NCBI GenBank assembly: GCA_024637045.1 | Contig: JAGXFX010000015.1 | Span: 1-64,000 of the forward strand | Length of the DNA: 64,000 nt | Direction: 5' to 3' | Origin: Soehngenia sp. | GTDB taxonomy: Bacteria; Bacillota; Clostridia; Tissierellales; Tissierellaceae | Shown: positions 52,793-62,025 of the stretch, in pieces | Layout: every line of letters begins with the position of its first letter | Position numbering within the stretch: position 1 is the stretch's first letter | The notes under the pieces: model-generated | What the model saw: only the letters and a program-made list of their open reading frames with translations | The model's database searches: none | Told to the model about the DNA's origin: nothing | Position numbers and translations under genes: made by a program

Positions 52793-53779
52793 ATGAATAA
52801 ACCAAAGGTATTTATTGCAAATGAAATCCCCAAGGAAGCAGAAGAGTATATAGGAAAACACTGCGATTATATCATGTGGGATTTCACAAGAAGAAAAACT
52901 TTTCAGGAGATAGTGGACATAATAAAAGATGTGGATGGAATCCTGGAAGTAGGAATGAAAATTGACCAGGAGTTGTTAAAGCAGGCACCAAAGCTTAAGG
53001 TTGTAAGCAATATATCAGTTGGGTACAATAATTTCAATATTGAAGATATGAAGGAAATGGGTGTACTTGGTACAAACACTCCAGGTGTTTTGGACAATAC
53101 TGTTGCCGATCTTATTTTCGGGCTGATAATTTCTTCCGCAAGAAGAATTGTTGAGTCTGATGCAGACACAAAGGCTGGGAACTGGAAAAAAGGTGAGATG
53201 GACAAATTTTTCGGAAAAGACGTCCACCATTCAACTCTTGGAATAATTGGTATGGGTAGAATAGGAGAAGCTGTTGCAAAGCGAGCTTTAGGCTTTGATA
53301 TGAAGATTGTCTATTACAACAGGAACAGAAAGCCTCAGGCAGAAGAGAAATTCCAGGCTGAGTATATGGAAATGGATGAGGTCATAAAGAAAGCGGACTT
53401 TCTAGTAGTCATGACACCTCTTAATGATGAGACCCATCACTTGATAGGAGAAAGGGAACTTCAGCTTATGAAAAAGGAAGCTTTCCTTATTAATGCATCA
53501 AGAGGTCCAGTGGTGGATGAAAAGGCACTTATAAAAGCTTTGCAGGAAGAGTGGATTGCAGGAGCTGGCCTTGATGTTTATGAAAAGGAGCCCGTTGATA
53601 GAAATAATCCTCTTCTTGAGATGAAAAATGTTGTTACATTGCCACATATAGGCTCAGGAACTAAAAAGACAAGAGATGAAATGGGAGTGGTCGCAGCAAA
53701 GACACTCGTCGAGGTTCTCCAGACAGGTGACAGCAAGTATATTGTTCCTGAATTGAGAAATAAACAGAAGGAGGACTAA
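52793..53779 (+). CDS. D-2-hydroxyacid dehydrogenase (glyoxylate/hydroxypyruvate reductase type), copy 1
   Basis: A 328-residue NAD(P)-dependent enzyme. VSNISVGYNNFNI, TPGVLDNTVADLIFGLIIS, the Rossmann motif GIIGMGRIGEAVAKRALGF, Arg in NASRGPVVDEKAL, Glu in DVYEKEPVDRNNP and His in TLPHIGSGTKKTRDEM make the catalytic triad. After the dinucleotide strand it has YYNRNRK, a basic pattern favouring NADPH. It closely resembles the next gene, from which it is separated by 3 bases. Confidence 0.92.
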   Translation: MNKPKVFIANEIPKEAEEYIGKHCDYIMWDFTRRKTFQEIVDIIKDVDGILEVGMKIDQELLKQAPKLKVVSNISVGYNNFNIEDMKEMGVLGTNTPGVLDNTVADLIFGLIISSARRIVESDADTKAGNWKKGEMDKFFGKDVHHSTLGIIGMGRIGEAVAKRALGFDMKIVYYNRNRKPQAEEKFQAEYMEMDEVIKKADFLVVMTPLNDETHHLIGERELQLMKKEAFLINASRGPVVDEKALIKALQEEWIAGAGLDVYEKEPVDRNNPLLEMKNVVTLPHIGSGTKKTRDEMGVVAAKTLVEVLQTGDSKYIVPELRNKQKED

Positions 53780-53782
53780 GGA

Positions 53783-54757
53783 ATGGGAAAACCAAAAGTG
53801 TTGATTGGATATCCAATAAAGGAGGAAATCCTGGAGTATGTAAGAGAGCATTGCGATCTGGTCGAGATGGACTATTCAAAACCCATTACCTATGATGATA
53901 TTTATGAAGTAATTGATGATGTTGAAGGAGCAGTTGTTCTTATTACTCCGATTGATGAAAAGCTTCTGGACAAGGCAAATAAGCTAAAAGTAGTAAGTAA
54001 TATTACCGTTGGCTATAACAATTTCAACATTGAAGCAATGAAAAATGCTGGTGTGATTGGAACCCATTCACCAGGAATCCTTGATGATACAGTAGCTGAT
54101 TTTGTAATGGGACTTTTGATTTCAACTGCTAGAAGAATTACAGAGCTCAATAACTTTGTTAAAGATGGCAACTGGAAGAAAATTGAGAACAATCACCTTA
54201 TGGGAAATGATATATCTGGTACTAAGGTTGGAATTATTGGTATGGGTAGAATTGGAGAAGAGGTTGCCAGAAGGTGCAGCCTAGGTTTTAAGATGAATGT
54301 TTCTTATTACAACAGATCCAGGAAAGAAGAGGCAGAAAAGGAGTTTGGGATTTCATATAAGCCAATGGAGGAACTACTAAAAGAGAGTGACTTTGTAGTA
54401 CTTCTTACACCGCTTACAGATGAGACTCATCATCTTATGGGAGAAAAGGAATTTTCCATGATGAAGAATAATGCAATTCTTGTTAATTCATCAAGAGGTC
54501 CGGTGGTGGATGAAAAGGCCTTGGTCAAAGCTCTTCAGGAAGAATGGATTGCAGGTGCAGGTCTAGATGTATACGAACAGGAACCAATAGACCCTGATAA
54601 CCCGTTACTAAAGATGGATAATGTTGTTCTTTCTCCTCATATTGCAGCAGGAACTCAACTGACATATGATAACCTAGCCTGGAATGCCGCCAAGTGCATG
54701 GTAGGTATTTTGGAAGGGGAAGAGCCCGTGAATGTTGTGCCGGAGATGAGAAGATAA
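53783..54757 (+). CDS. D-2-hydroxyacid dehydrogenase (glyoxylate/hydroxypyruvate reductase type), copy 2
   Basis: A 324-residue paralogue of the preceding gene: VSNITVGYNNFNI, SPGILDDTVADFVMGLLIS, GIIGMGRIGEEVARRCSLG, NSSRGPVVDEKALVKALQEEW (here in two parts), and His in LSPHIAAGTQ. Tandem duplication is evident; divergence in the substrate loop (N-terminal third) suggests different 2-oxo acid preferences. YYNRSRK again points to NADPH. AAGGAGG is 8 bases upstream of ATG. Confidence 0.92.
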   Translation: MGKPKVLIGYPIKEEILEYVREHCDLVEMDYSKPITYDDIYEVIDDVEGAVVLITPIDEKLLDKANKLKVVSNITVGYNNFNIEAMKNAGVIGTHSPGILDDTVADFVMGLLISTARRITELNNFVKDGNWKKIENNHLMGNDISGTKVGIIGMGRIGEEVARRCSLGFKMNVSYYNRSRKEEAEKEFGISYKPMEELLKESDFVVLLTPLTDETHHLMGEKEFSMMKNNAILVNSSRGPVVDEKALVKALQEEWIAGAGLDVYEQEPIDPDNPLLKMDNVVLSPHIAAGTQLTYDNLAWNAAKCMVGILEGEEPVNVVPEMRR

Positions 54758-54774
54758 TGCACAGTTCTCAATTC

Positions 54775-54832
54775 ATACCCCCTCGATGAATTTCAAAAAA
54801 ATAAAATTTTAGAAATTCTATCGCCGGGCACA
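54775..54832. repeat. Intergenic hairpin repeat unit
   Basis: It begins ATACCC, contains the inverted repeat GAATTTC/GAAATTC and ends GCCGGGCAC. The ends match the three tandem units at 60861-61065. It begins 18 bases after a stop codon. Confidence 0.6.
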
Positions 54833-54847
54833 AGCAACTCACAATTG

Positions 54848-54893
54848 GGTAGGGTCGAACTGAAAGGTCATAGATCCTTCGTTTCACTCAGGA
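54848..54893. repeat. REP-like intergenic fragment
   Basis: On the minus strand it reads GTCTTCCTGAGTGAAACGA then AGGATCT, like the common palindromic repeats of bacterial intergenic DNA. The rest of 54894-55096 has only AT-rich sequence and degenerate TGTGAATTGTG-type strings. Confidence 0.45.
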
Positions 54894-55096
54894 AGACAAA
54901 TTTGGGTTATTGTTACTCTATGTCAGGATAGTAATTTTTATTGAATTAAATGCTTCTGCCAGTTATAGAATTTTTAATATCATTGATGTCATTAGTATCA
55001 TTTGGAAGTGTGGTTTAAATTGTAGCTTTAAGTATCCGAAAAGCCCATGTAATGAATGCTTTTAACTGTGCACTGTGAATTGTGCATTGTGAATTA

Positions 55097-55131
55097 AAAA
55101 AGCCCTGACATCTGAAATGTCAGGGCTTTTT
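55097..55131. terminator. Bidirectional terminator at the nhaC 3' end
   Basis: AGCCCTGACAT CTGAA ATGTCAGGGCT, with A run before and T run after. Confidence 0.85.
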
Positions 55132-55132
55132 A

Positions 55133-56524
55133 CTACTCTACTTTTGGTTCTACTTTTTTGATGCTGAATCCTGTGAAACCGTAGATAATTGCTACTACCG
55201 GGTTAATCAGGTTCAGGAATGCATATGGTGCATAAGCAAGAGGTGATACTAGGAGTACACTTGCCATGTAGGCTCCACATGTGTTCCATGGGATTAGCGG
55301 TGAGGTAAGAGTACCTCCATCCTCCAATGTTCTTGAAAGAAGTCTTGGCTCAAGTCCCATCTCATCATATGCATTTTTGTACATTCTACCAGGGATTACA
55401 ATTGCAAGATACTGGTCAGCTGCCAGAATATTTAATGCAATACTGGTGAATATTGTTGCGGCAACAAGTGATCCTGTATTGTGAGCAAGCTTCAGTATAG
55501 CTGTTGCTATTGCTCCAAGCATTCCTGTTCTTTCCATGATACCACCGAAGGTCATGGCAAGAAGTATCAGTGACACAGTCCACATCATGCCGTCAAGTCC
55601 ACCACGGTTAAGAAGATCATCCACCATTGTTATGCCACTGTCGATTTCAAATCCATAGTGTGCAGTGTTGATTATTTCTCCAAGACCTGAGCCTTGGAAT
55701 ACTCCAGCGAAAAGCCCACCTACTATCGTACCTGCCATAAGTCCTGGAAGTGCAGGAACCTTCATAATAACAAGTGCGATTACTATAACAGGTGGAAGCA
55801 ATAGAACTGGTGATATGTAGAAGTTTGCTGATATTCCATCAAGTATAACGTTGATGTTTGTTGTATCAAGTTGACTTCCCGCGTATCTGGCTCCGATTAT
55901 TCCATAAAGAATAAGCGCTATTGTAAAGCTGGGAATGGTTGTCCAGAACATGTACTTGATATGCTCGAACAACGTTGAACCTGCCATTGCAGGAGCAAGG
56001 TTTGTTGTGTCTGACAGAGGTGATATCTTGTCTCCGAAATATGCTCCGGATACAACTGCACCTGCTACTATTGCTGCCGGCATTCCAAGTCCCTGACCTA
56101 CTCCCATAAGAGCGATACCTACTGTACCTGCTGTTGTCCAGGAACTACCTGTTGCCAATGAAACTATGGCACAGATTACAGCCGTTGCTACAAGGAATAT
56201 TCCAGGAGAAAGAATCTGTAGACCGTAGTAAATCATTGCCGGTACAGTTCCACTAAGAATCCATGATCCAACTACAGTACCGATAATCATAAGTATCAGT
56301 ATGGCCTGCATTGCCATCTGGATGGTCTCGATAGCTCCTTGCTCAACTTCACCCCAAGTAAAACCAAGGCCTACTATTCCTACTAATGCAGCAACAATAA
56401 TTGCTATTAGTATCGGAATGTGTGCATCGGTACCAAGATAAACGATACCACTAAACAAAGAGACTATTAATACTAAAATAGGAATTAATGCGTGACCAAT
56501 CGTTGCTTGCTTCTTTGTTTTCAT
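55133..56524 (-). CDS. nhaC: NhaC-family Na+/H+ antiporter
   Basis: A 463-residue membrane protein with 11-12 helices. NhaC traits: GTVVGSWILSGTVPAMIYYG near the N-terminus, VSLATGSSWTTAGTVGIALMG, GDKISPLSDTTNLAPAMAG (highly conserved), and PWNTCGAYMASVLLV. It should expel Na+ in exchange for H+, though some relatives exchange organic acids such as malate/lactate. ATG 56524 has AGGGGGG 6 bases upstream. Monocistronic. Confidence 0.9.
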   Translation of the reverse strand: MKTKKQATIGHALIPILVLIVSLFSGIVYLGTDAHIPILIAIIVAALVGIVGLGFTWGEVEQGAIETIQMAMQAILILMIIGTVVGSWILSGTVPAMIYYGLQILSPGIFLVATAVICAIVSLATGSSWTTAGTVGIALMGVGQGLGMPAAIVAGAVVSGAYFGDKISPLSDTTNLAPAMAGSTLFEHIKYMFWTTIPSFTIALILYGIIGARYAGSQLDTTNINVILDGISANFYISPVLLLPPVIVIALVIMKVPALPGLMAGTIVGGLFAGVFQGSGLGEIINTAHYGFEIDSGITMVDDLLNRGGLDGMMWTVSLILLAMTFGGIMERTGMLGAIATAILKLAHNTGSLVAATIFTSIALNILAADQYLAIVIPGRMYKNAYDEMGLEPRLLSRTLEDGGTLTSPLIPWNTCGAYMASVLLVSPLAYAPYAFLNLINPVVAIIYGFTGFSIKKVEPKVE

Positions 56525-56680
56525 ATAAACCCCCCTATAAATAATTATCCGCATACGTTTTCACACCCTATGTGTAAAACTTACGGATTTTATTATAGGT
56601 TACACTATTTCAGAATAAATTTCAATCATTTTCTGATTATTCAGATGAATTAATAAGGGGTATTAGAAAATATTACTGAT

Positions 56681-57115
56681 TTACTCATCCCTGTGACCGC
56701 AGTCCTTTACAACCATTACAGTAGATTGGGAATGTTGAATGACTTTGTGCGAAACACTGCCAAGAATAGTTCTTGAAAAAACACCAAGTCCTCTGCTACC
56801 CATTACTATAAGATCATAATCTCCTTCTTCAGCTGTATCGATTATTTCTTCAGCCACATCCCCGGTTTTATAAATAGTTTCAACTTCGCCAGGGTAATCC
56901 TTGAAGTCCTCCTCTGCGCTTATAAGGAGTTGCTTGCTAAGATCTATTCCATCCCTGACAGCATCAAATTTAAAATCCATATCAAGGTACCGGATGCTGT
57001 CGATAATCGTAAGTATTGTTATGTGGGAATCAAAAGCTTCGCCTAGTTCTCTTGCCTTAAGTAGAGCTTTTTTTGAACAGTCTGATCCGTCAATTGGTAC
57101 AAGAATTCTTTTCAT
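56681..57115 (-). CDS. Universal stress protein (UspA family)
   Basis: A 144-residue alpha/beta protein. ILVPIDGSDCSKKALLKA at the N-terminus and GSRGLGVFSRTILGSVSHKVIQHS at the end contain the GxxG-9x-G(S/T) ATP-binding motif. It lies 157 bases beyond the start of nhaC in the same direction and has no obvious terminator between, so it may be co-transcribed with it. Start ATG 57115 follows GGAGG; the GTG at 57121 is within that site. A second UspA gene lies 1.4 kb away. Confidence 0.9.
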   Translation of the reverse strand: MKRILVPIDGSDCSKKALLKARELGEAFDSHITILTIIDSIRYLDMDFKFDAVRDGIDLSKQLLISAEEDFKDYPGEVETIYKTGDVAEEIIDTAEEGDYDLIVMGSRGLGVFSRTILGSVSHKVIQHSQSTVMVVKDCGHRDE

Positions 57116-57288
57116 TGTCACACCTCCATAGAAATTTGCTATTCCACTATTATATACCCCATTAATTACAAATCAATGTTTAAATGTTGCAAATAATCGG
57201 TTGTTGGACAAATTTGACATCTGGACTATACCTTCTGTTCCATATTTGCTATGATAAATTCATAAGTTGTTAAGAAGAGGAGGCCCAA

Positions 57289-58434
57289 ATGAAAAAGTTG
57301 ATTGAAAAATACCATGAAGAGGTAATAACATTAAACGATTTTATGGCTGATAATCCAGAAATAGGTGGGGAGGAATATCTATCTTCAAAAAAAATAGTGG
57401 AACTGCTCCAAAAGTATGAAATACCAGTGGAATACCCTTTTTCTGGAATGGACACAGCTTTCAGAGGAATAATAAATAAAGGAAAAAGAAGGAAAGCGGC
57501 GATTCTTGTCGAATACGATGCATTGAGGGGATTGGGGCATGCCTGCGGGCACTGTGCCAGTGGCTCAGCGAGTATATTGTCGGCGCTCGTTCTCAATGAG
57601 CTAAAGGATCAGATCCCAGCAGAAATTCATATTATTGGCACTCCTGATGAAGAAATGAGGGGCGGTAAAGTTCCCATGGTAAAATCGGGAGTGTTTAATG
57701 GGATGGATTTTGCGATTATGATTCACATGAGCAACAAAAATGCTCTATTCTCAAAATTCCTAGCTCTGGATGCATACAAATTCGTTTTTGAGGGAAAACC
57801 AGCTCATGCTTCAAGTATTCCCTGGGAGGGAAGAAATGCTCTTAACTCGATGAGGCTGTTTTTTGATGCCATGGATATGATGAGACAACACATAAAGGAT
57901 GATGTCAGACTACATGGATATATAGTCAAGGGAGGAGATGCATCAAATATTGTCCCACACTATACTGAGGCCGAAGTTCTTGTCAGAGCTTCAAAAAGAC
58001 CTTATCTGGATGAAATCAGCAAGTGGGTAATGGATTGTGCTCAGGCAGCAGCCCTTGCAACAAGGACATCCTGGTCAGTTGAGGAAATCGGAGAAAAATA
58101 CGATGGACTTATCAGAAACAGCAGGGGAGAAACAGTCCTGGAAGATGTTTATAAGAATATTGGGCTTCAACTTGTTGATACCAGCAATGAAACAGGCGGT
58201 TCATCTGATATTGGAAATGTGAGCAGCGTTTGTCCAGCCTTTCATCCATACTTGGATATTGGCAAGGACCTTAATGCACACACAGTAGAATTTGCCATGG
58301 CGATGAAGAACAAGAAAACCTACAGATCAATTGCTCTGGGAGGAGAAATTATTTCAAAGTTTGTACTGGATGTATACAATACACCAGGCGTACTCGAACA
58401 AATGCATGATGAGTTTATTAATAGAAAAGAATAG
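57289..58434 (+). CDS. M20-family amidohydrolase
   Basis: A 381-residue M20D-type metal amidohydrolase (aminobenzoyl-glutamate/N-acyl-amino-acid hydrolase group). Motifs: DNPEIGGEEYLSS, then GLGHACGHCASGSAS (metal His/Cys), GTPDEEMRGGKVPMV with the catalytic Glu, HMSNKN, and GKPAHASSIPWEGRNAL. The usual metal His is replaced by a nearby His in IMIHM as in the family. Substrate unknown. AGGAGG is 7 bases upstream. It sits between two UspA genes on the other strand, ending at a shared terminator. Confidence 0.87.
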   Translation: MKKLIEKYHEEVITLNDFMADNPEIGGEEYLSSKKIVELLQKYEIPVEYPFSGMDTAFRGIINKGKRRKAAILVEYDALRGLGHACGHCASGSASILSALVLNELKDQIPAEIHIIGTPDEEMRGGKVPMVKSGVFNGMDFAIMIHMSNKNALFSKFLALDAYKFVFEGKPAHASSIPWEGRNALNSMRLFFDAMDMMRQHIKDDVRLHGYIVKGGDASNIVPHYTEAEVLVRASKRPYLDEISKWVMDCAQAAALATRTSWSVEEIGEKYDGLIRNSRGETVLEDVYKNIGLQLVDTSNETGGSSDIGNVSSVCPAFHPYLDIGKDLNAHTVEFAMAMKNKKTYRSIALGGEIISKFVLDVYNTPGVLEQMHDEFINRKE

Positions 58435-58445
58435 TTTAGAAATGC

Positions 58446-58469
58446 GAAACCCCTCTGACGAGGGGTTTC
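58446..58469. terminator. Bidirectional terminator
   Basis: GAAACCCCTC TGAC GAGGGGTTTC; short T tracts. Confidence 0.75.
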
Positions 58470-58479
58470 ATAAGTACTT

Positions 58480-58896
58480 TTACTTGACTACGTGTACAGA
58501 ACAAGATGCGTGACAAACAACCTTGAGAGAAACTCCTCCTAGCAGTACCCTAGTAAGGGCTCCAAGACCTCTGCTGCCCATCACAATTAGATCGTAATCA
58601 TTTTCTTCAGACATGGTAATAATTTCATTGGCAATATCACCCAATCTGTAGGTAGACTTAACTCCAAATGTGTAATCTACAAGGGTCTCAGTAGCTTTGT
58701 GAAGCATATCCTGTCCTGCCTCAATACTTGAGTTGATCATATCCTGTTTAAAGTCAACTGAGATAAATCTCCCGCTATCGACGACAGTAACCAATGTGAG
58801 CTCGGCTTCGTAGAATCTGCCTAATTCCGCAGCTTTTTTAAGTGCTTTCATGGAACATTCAGAACCATCAATGGGAACAAGAATTTTCTTGGTCAT
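58480..58896 (-). CDS. Universal stress protein (UspA family)
   Basis: A 138-residue protein similar to the one at 56681-57115: KILVPIDGSECSMKALKKA and GSRGLGALTRVLLGGVSLKV with the ATP-binding glycines. It ends VVCHASCSVHVVK. AAGGAGG is 8 bases upstream. Probably a paralogue by dispersed duplication. Confidence 0.9.
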   Translation of the reverse strand: MTKKILVPIDGSECSMKALKKAAELGRFYEAELTLVTVVDSGRFISVDFKQDMINSSIEAGQDMLHKATETLVDYTFGVKSTYRLGDIANEIITMSEENDYDLIVMGSRGLGALTRVLLGGVSLKVVCHASCSVHVVK

Positions 58897-59089
58897 TCTT
58901 TACGCCTCCTTATCAAACTGTTTTTCAAACCATCGGGACATCATATTATATGTTATCTATGTTACCTAACATATACCCACTACACAGCACTTTAAATGCC
59001 TGTTAAGTAATTAATTAACGAAATTTTCAATTATTTCTAGCTGACGCCGATTTAAGCCCTATGGAATCTGATTTGCCATTGGGATTGAG

Positions 59090-59095
59090 GGGTAT
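59090..59095 (+). promoter_or_regulatory. GGGTAT-type promoter candidate
   Basis: TGATT, 16 bases, GGGTATC; 50 bases before deoD. This matches the described clostridial SigB form best among the window's examples. Confidence 0.42.
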
Positions 59096-59144
59096 CATAA
59101 ATTGTGAATGATAAAAAAATTACATAATTACAAGGAGTGATAAT

Positions 59145-59849
59145 ATGTCAACACCTCACATTGGTGCAAAAAAAGGAGAAATAGCAGAAACCATATTGCT
59201 GCCAGGAGATCCACTCAGAGCCAAGTTTATTGCAGAAACATTTCTCCAGGATCCAGTTCAGTTCAACGGTGTTAGAAATATGTTCGGATACACAGGAACA
59301 TACAAGGGTAAGAAAATATCCGTAATGGGAACAGGAATGGGGGTTCCTTCAATTGGAATCTACTCATATGAATTGATTCATTTTTATGGAGTCAAGAATC
59401 TTATCAGGGTTGGATCATGTGGAGCTTATCAAAAGAACCTGAAACTCTATGATGTAATCTTTGGCATGGGAGCAAGCACAAATTCAAGCTATGCCGAGCA
59501 ATATAAGTTGCCAGGTACTTATTCTGCAGTTGCATCATGGGACTTGTTGAAGAAGGCTACCGATATAGCAGATAAGAAGGGAATACCTTATCATGTCGGA
59601 AACATTCTAACCAGTGATGTATTCTACACCGTGGACGATGAGGCTGGAAGCAAGTGGATCGACATGAATATACTTGCAGTTGAAATGGAAGCCTATGCCT
59701 TGTATTGCAATGCAGCTTATGCAGGCGTAAACGCACTTACAATACTTACGGTAAGCGATTCCATAGTCAACAAGGAAGAGACTACACCAGAGGAAAGAGA
59801 AAAGAGTTTTACCCAAATGATGGAAATTGCACTGGAGCTAGCCGAATAA
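59145..59849 (+). CDS. deoD: Purine nucleoside phosphorylase, DeoD type
   Basis: A 234-residue hexameric-type phosphorylase splitting purine (deoxy)nucleosides to base and sugar-1-phosphate. Motifs: [55 protein letters not shown], and [14 protein letters not shown]. The catalytic Asp is in [16 protein letters not shown] is 9 bases upstream. Followed by a stem-loop and a nucleoside hydrolase gene, making a purine salvage pair. Confidence 0.95.
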   Translation: MSTPHIGAKKGEIAETILLPGDPLRAKFIAETFLQDPVQFNGVRNMFGYTGTYKGKKISVMGTGMGVPSIGIYSYELIHFYGVKNLIRVGSCGAYQKNLKLYDVIFGMGASTNSSYAEQYKLPGTYSAVASWDLLKKATDIADKKGIPYHVGNILTSDVFYTVDDEAGSKWIDMNILAVEMEAYALYCNAAYAGVNALTILTVSDSIVNKEETTPEEREKSFTQMMEIALELAE

Positions 59850-59866
59850 GATATAATACTCATAAT

Positions 59867-59888
59867 GGACCTTCCAGTTGGAAGGTCC
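59867..59888 (+). terminator. Stem-loop between deoD and nucleoside hydrolase gene
   Basis: GGACCTTCCA GT TGGAAGGTCC is a perfect hairpin without a T tract; it may be a processing or weak termination site. Confidence 0.45.
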
Positions 59889-59912
59889 TCGATGTTTCAA
59901 GGGAGGTATGGA

Positions 59913-60857
59913 ATGGAAAAGAGAAATGTATTGATTGATTGTGATCCTGGAGTAGATGATGTTATGGCACTTCTTCTGGCCTTGGCTAACCAGGACAAAT
60001 TAAATATACTAGGAGTGACAACTGTATCTGGAAATCAAACACTGGCAAAGGTTACAAAAAACATAAGAAAACTATGGACATTTCTGGGAGTGGAAATACC
60101 AACAGCCTGTGGAGCATCAAGACCGATAATAAAGGAACCTCTTCACGGTGGAGAAATACACGGCGAAAGTGGGATGGATGGTTGGGATTTCCCTGAACCT
60201 GTATTCCAGCTTGAATCTGACAACGGAATAGTTTTTTTAAAAGACAAGATTATGGAGTCAAAAGGTAAGGTGACCCTTGTTCCTACCGGCCCTCTAACAA
60301 ATATTGGGTTGTTGTTTTCGGTATTTCCGGAAACAAAGGAAAAAATCGAGTTAATTTCCTTAATGGGTGGTTCAATTTTCTCAGGTAACAGAACTCCTTT
60401 TGCTGAGTTTAATATCTATTCAGATCCTGAAGCAGCCAAGATTGTTTTTGACTCAGGGATTCCGATTGTCATGAGTGGTCTTGAAGTTACAAATCAAGCT
60501 TCTATAGATGATAAGGAAATTGAAGATCTTTTGACTTCAGAAGGAATGGTCTCAAAAATGAGCGGATCACTGTTGAATTCATATACAAATTTTCATAGAA
60601 GCAAAGGATTAGATAATTATCCGTTGCATGATGTGGTCAGCGTTATGTACCTAATAAGACCGGAGATATTCAAAGGCAGGGATTATCGCATTGAGATCGA
60701 TACTTCAAAGGGAGTTTACAGAGGAAGAACGGCAGCAGATACTGGGGAGTTGATGAAACACAATCCTTCAAATACGTTTGTTCTAATGGATACAGACAGA
60801 GAAGAATTTATGAAGACATTTTTCCACGCTCTAAAAGAGTTGGATAAGCTAGTCTAA
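59913..60857 (+). CDS. Inosine/uridine-preferring nucleoside hydrolase
   Basis: A 314-residue cytosolic hydrolase freeing bases from ribonucleosides. The Ca2+-binding signature is DCDPGVDDVMALLLAL. VTLVPTGPLTNIGLL, LMGGSIFSGNRTPFAEFNIY (split by context) and SDPEAAKIVFDSGIPIVMSGLEV are family features; the late His is in PLHDVVSVMYLI. ATG 59913 is 6 bases after GGGAGG. Functions with deoD in nucleoside salvage. Confidence 0.92.
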   Translation: MEKRNVLIDCDPGVDDVMALLLALANQDKLNILGVTTVSGNQTLAKVTKNIRKLWTFLGVEIPTACGASRPIIKEPLHGGEIHGESGMDGWDFPEPVFQLESDNGIVFLKDKIMESKGKVTLVPTGPLTNIGLLFSVFPETKEKIELISLMGGSIFSGNRTPFAEFNIYSDPEAAKIVFDSGIPIVMSGLEVTNQASIDDKEIEDLLTSEGMVSKMSGSLLNSYTNFHRSKGLDNYPLHDVVSVMYLIRPEIFKGRDYRIEIDTSKGVYRGRTAADTGELMKHNPSNTFVLMDTDREEFMKTFFHALKELDKLV

Positions 60858-60860
60858 TTC

Positions 60861-61065
60861 ATACCCTATCAATGAAATATATATAAAATCAGAGATTTTG
60901 GATATTTCTATTGCGGGGCACTTACAATGATACCCTATCAACAAAATATATCAAAATCATAGATTTTGGATATTTTAGTTGCCGGGCACTTACAATGATA
61001 CCCTATCAACAAAATATATCAAAATCATAGATTTTGGATATTTTAGTTGCCGGGCACTTACATTG
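60861..61065. repeat. Three tandem intergenic hairpin repeats
   Basis: Units start at 60861, 60930 and 60998 (69, 68 and 68 bases). Each begins ATACCCTATC, contains an imperfect inverted repeat (AAAATATATCAAAATC/GATTTTGGATATTTT), and ends near GCCGGGCACTTACA. Units 2 and 3 are virtually identical; unit 1 has diverged. The first starts 4 bases after a stop codon. Confidence 0.85.
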
Positions 61066-61165
61066 AACAATTGTATCAGTAATACTTAGGGTCCAAGACT
61101 CTTAATAGCACTCAGAAAATCGTAACATAATGTTCTTCTGAATATCGAGAAAAATCTTGGACCAT

Positions 61166-61209
61166 TTTAGTGTCTAGAAATATTTAATTTAGTGTCTAGA
61201 AATATTTAA
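61166..61209. repeat. Perfect 22-bp tandem duplication
   Basis: TTTAGTGTCTAGAAATATTTAA split as 61166-61187 and repeated at 61188-61209. The remainder of 61066-61247 is AT-rich with TGTGAATTGTGAATT-like strings and no gene. Confidence 0.85.
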
Positions 61210-61247
61210 TCTTTTAATTGTGAAATGTGAATCGTGAATTGTGAATT

Positions 61248-61850
61248 TTAATGATGACTTCTGTCATAAAGATTTTCATAATAATTCTCTACCTTGATTA
61301 ATTCATCAATATCATTCTTCAGGGCATTTTTAAGCTCATCATCCTTTATAAGAGGAAGACTTGCCTTTATGCTTCCCACTGCGCCATCTATTCCAACCTG
61401 TGCCAATGATAATCCCACTTCAAGATCTGTTGCTGCACTTGCGCTGGAATTGCTTCTTAGAATAAGGCCGATTTTGTGGACCCTCTGACAGAAATAGCCA
61501 TTTTTCTTTGCTATTTCTGCGGCCTTAACACCACACTCTTCAATCATATGAACACGATCATCCTTTTCCTCATCAGTATCTTTTGGCAGCTTGAATGCAT
61601 CACATACACTGGCGTATGCTTTCACATCCTCCTGTGTGCCTCGAAGAAGCCTGAAACTTATTCCGTCAAGCTCTTCAGCAAGCTTGATATATTGATGATC
61701 ATCAAGTCCGTATTCACCCAAAAGGGAAAGTCTTGCAACCATGCCCAAAAGTCCGCACGCCATGGCTCCGGCAAAGGCTGATGCTGCGTCACCACCTACT
61801 GTTGTATCCTTTGAATCGAGTATCTTGTCTAGTATTGCTGTATAGCTCAT
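61248..61850 (-). CDS. fchA: Cyclodeaminase/cyclohydrolase family protein (FchA/FTCD-C-like)
   Basis: A 200-residue helical protein. The N-terminal pattern TTVGGDAASAFAGAMACGLLGMVARLS matches the folate-binding start of formimidoyl-THF cyclodeaminase and methenyl-THF cyclohydrolase FchA, with RSNSSASAATDLEVGLSLA later. Members convert formimino- or methenyl-tetrahydrofolate. Here the usual Pro/Gly-rich 'TPGGGS' motif reads TVGGDA. Start ATG 61850 has GGAGGTG upstream. In clostridia such genes act in histidine, purine or glycine fermentation; the neighbouring purine salvage genes fit but are on the other strand. Confidence 0.82.
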   Translation of the reverse strand: MSYTAILDKILDSKDTTVGGDAASAFAGAMACGLLGMVARLSLLGEYGLDDHQYIKLAEELDGISFRLLRGTQEDVKAYASVCDAFKLPKDTDEEKDDRVHMIEECGVKAAEIAKKNGYFCQRVHKIGLILRSNSSASAATDLEVGLSLAQVGIDGAVGSIKASLPLIKDDELKNALKNDIDELIKVENYYENLYDRSHH

Positions 61851-62025
61851 AAAGCACCTCCATTTCCAAATTATCATAAAGACAAACACAAATAGTTATA
61901 GTATGATTAGTACTGATTATATTTTATCATATGTAAAGAAATAATTCATATCCTCTTTAATCTAGCCTATGCAATTCTTCTGAAAATTGTTACAAAAACT
62001 TACCTGTTTTTCTACAAAACCCATC

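Noticed and set aside
54758-55132. A hidden short gene between the dehydrogenase and nhaC
   Set aside because: No frame with a ribosome binding site exists; the stretch consists of a hairpin repeat, a REP-like fragment and AT-rich degenerate strings.
60861-61065. Tandem 68-base units as a CRISPR or satellite origin element
   Set aside because: Whole units are repeated without unique spacers, and no replication gene or DnaA-box cluster is near.
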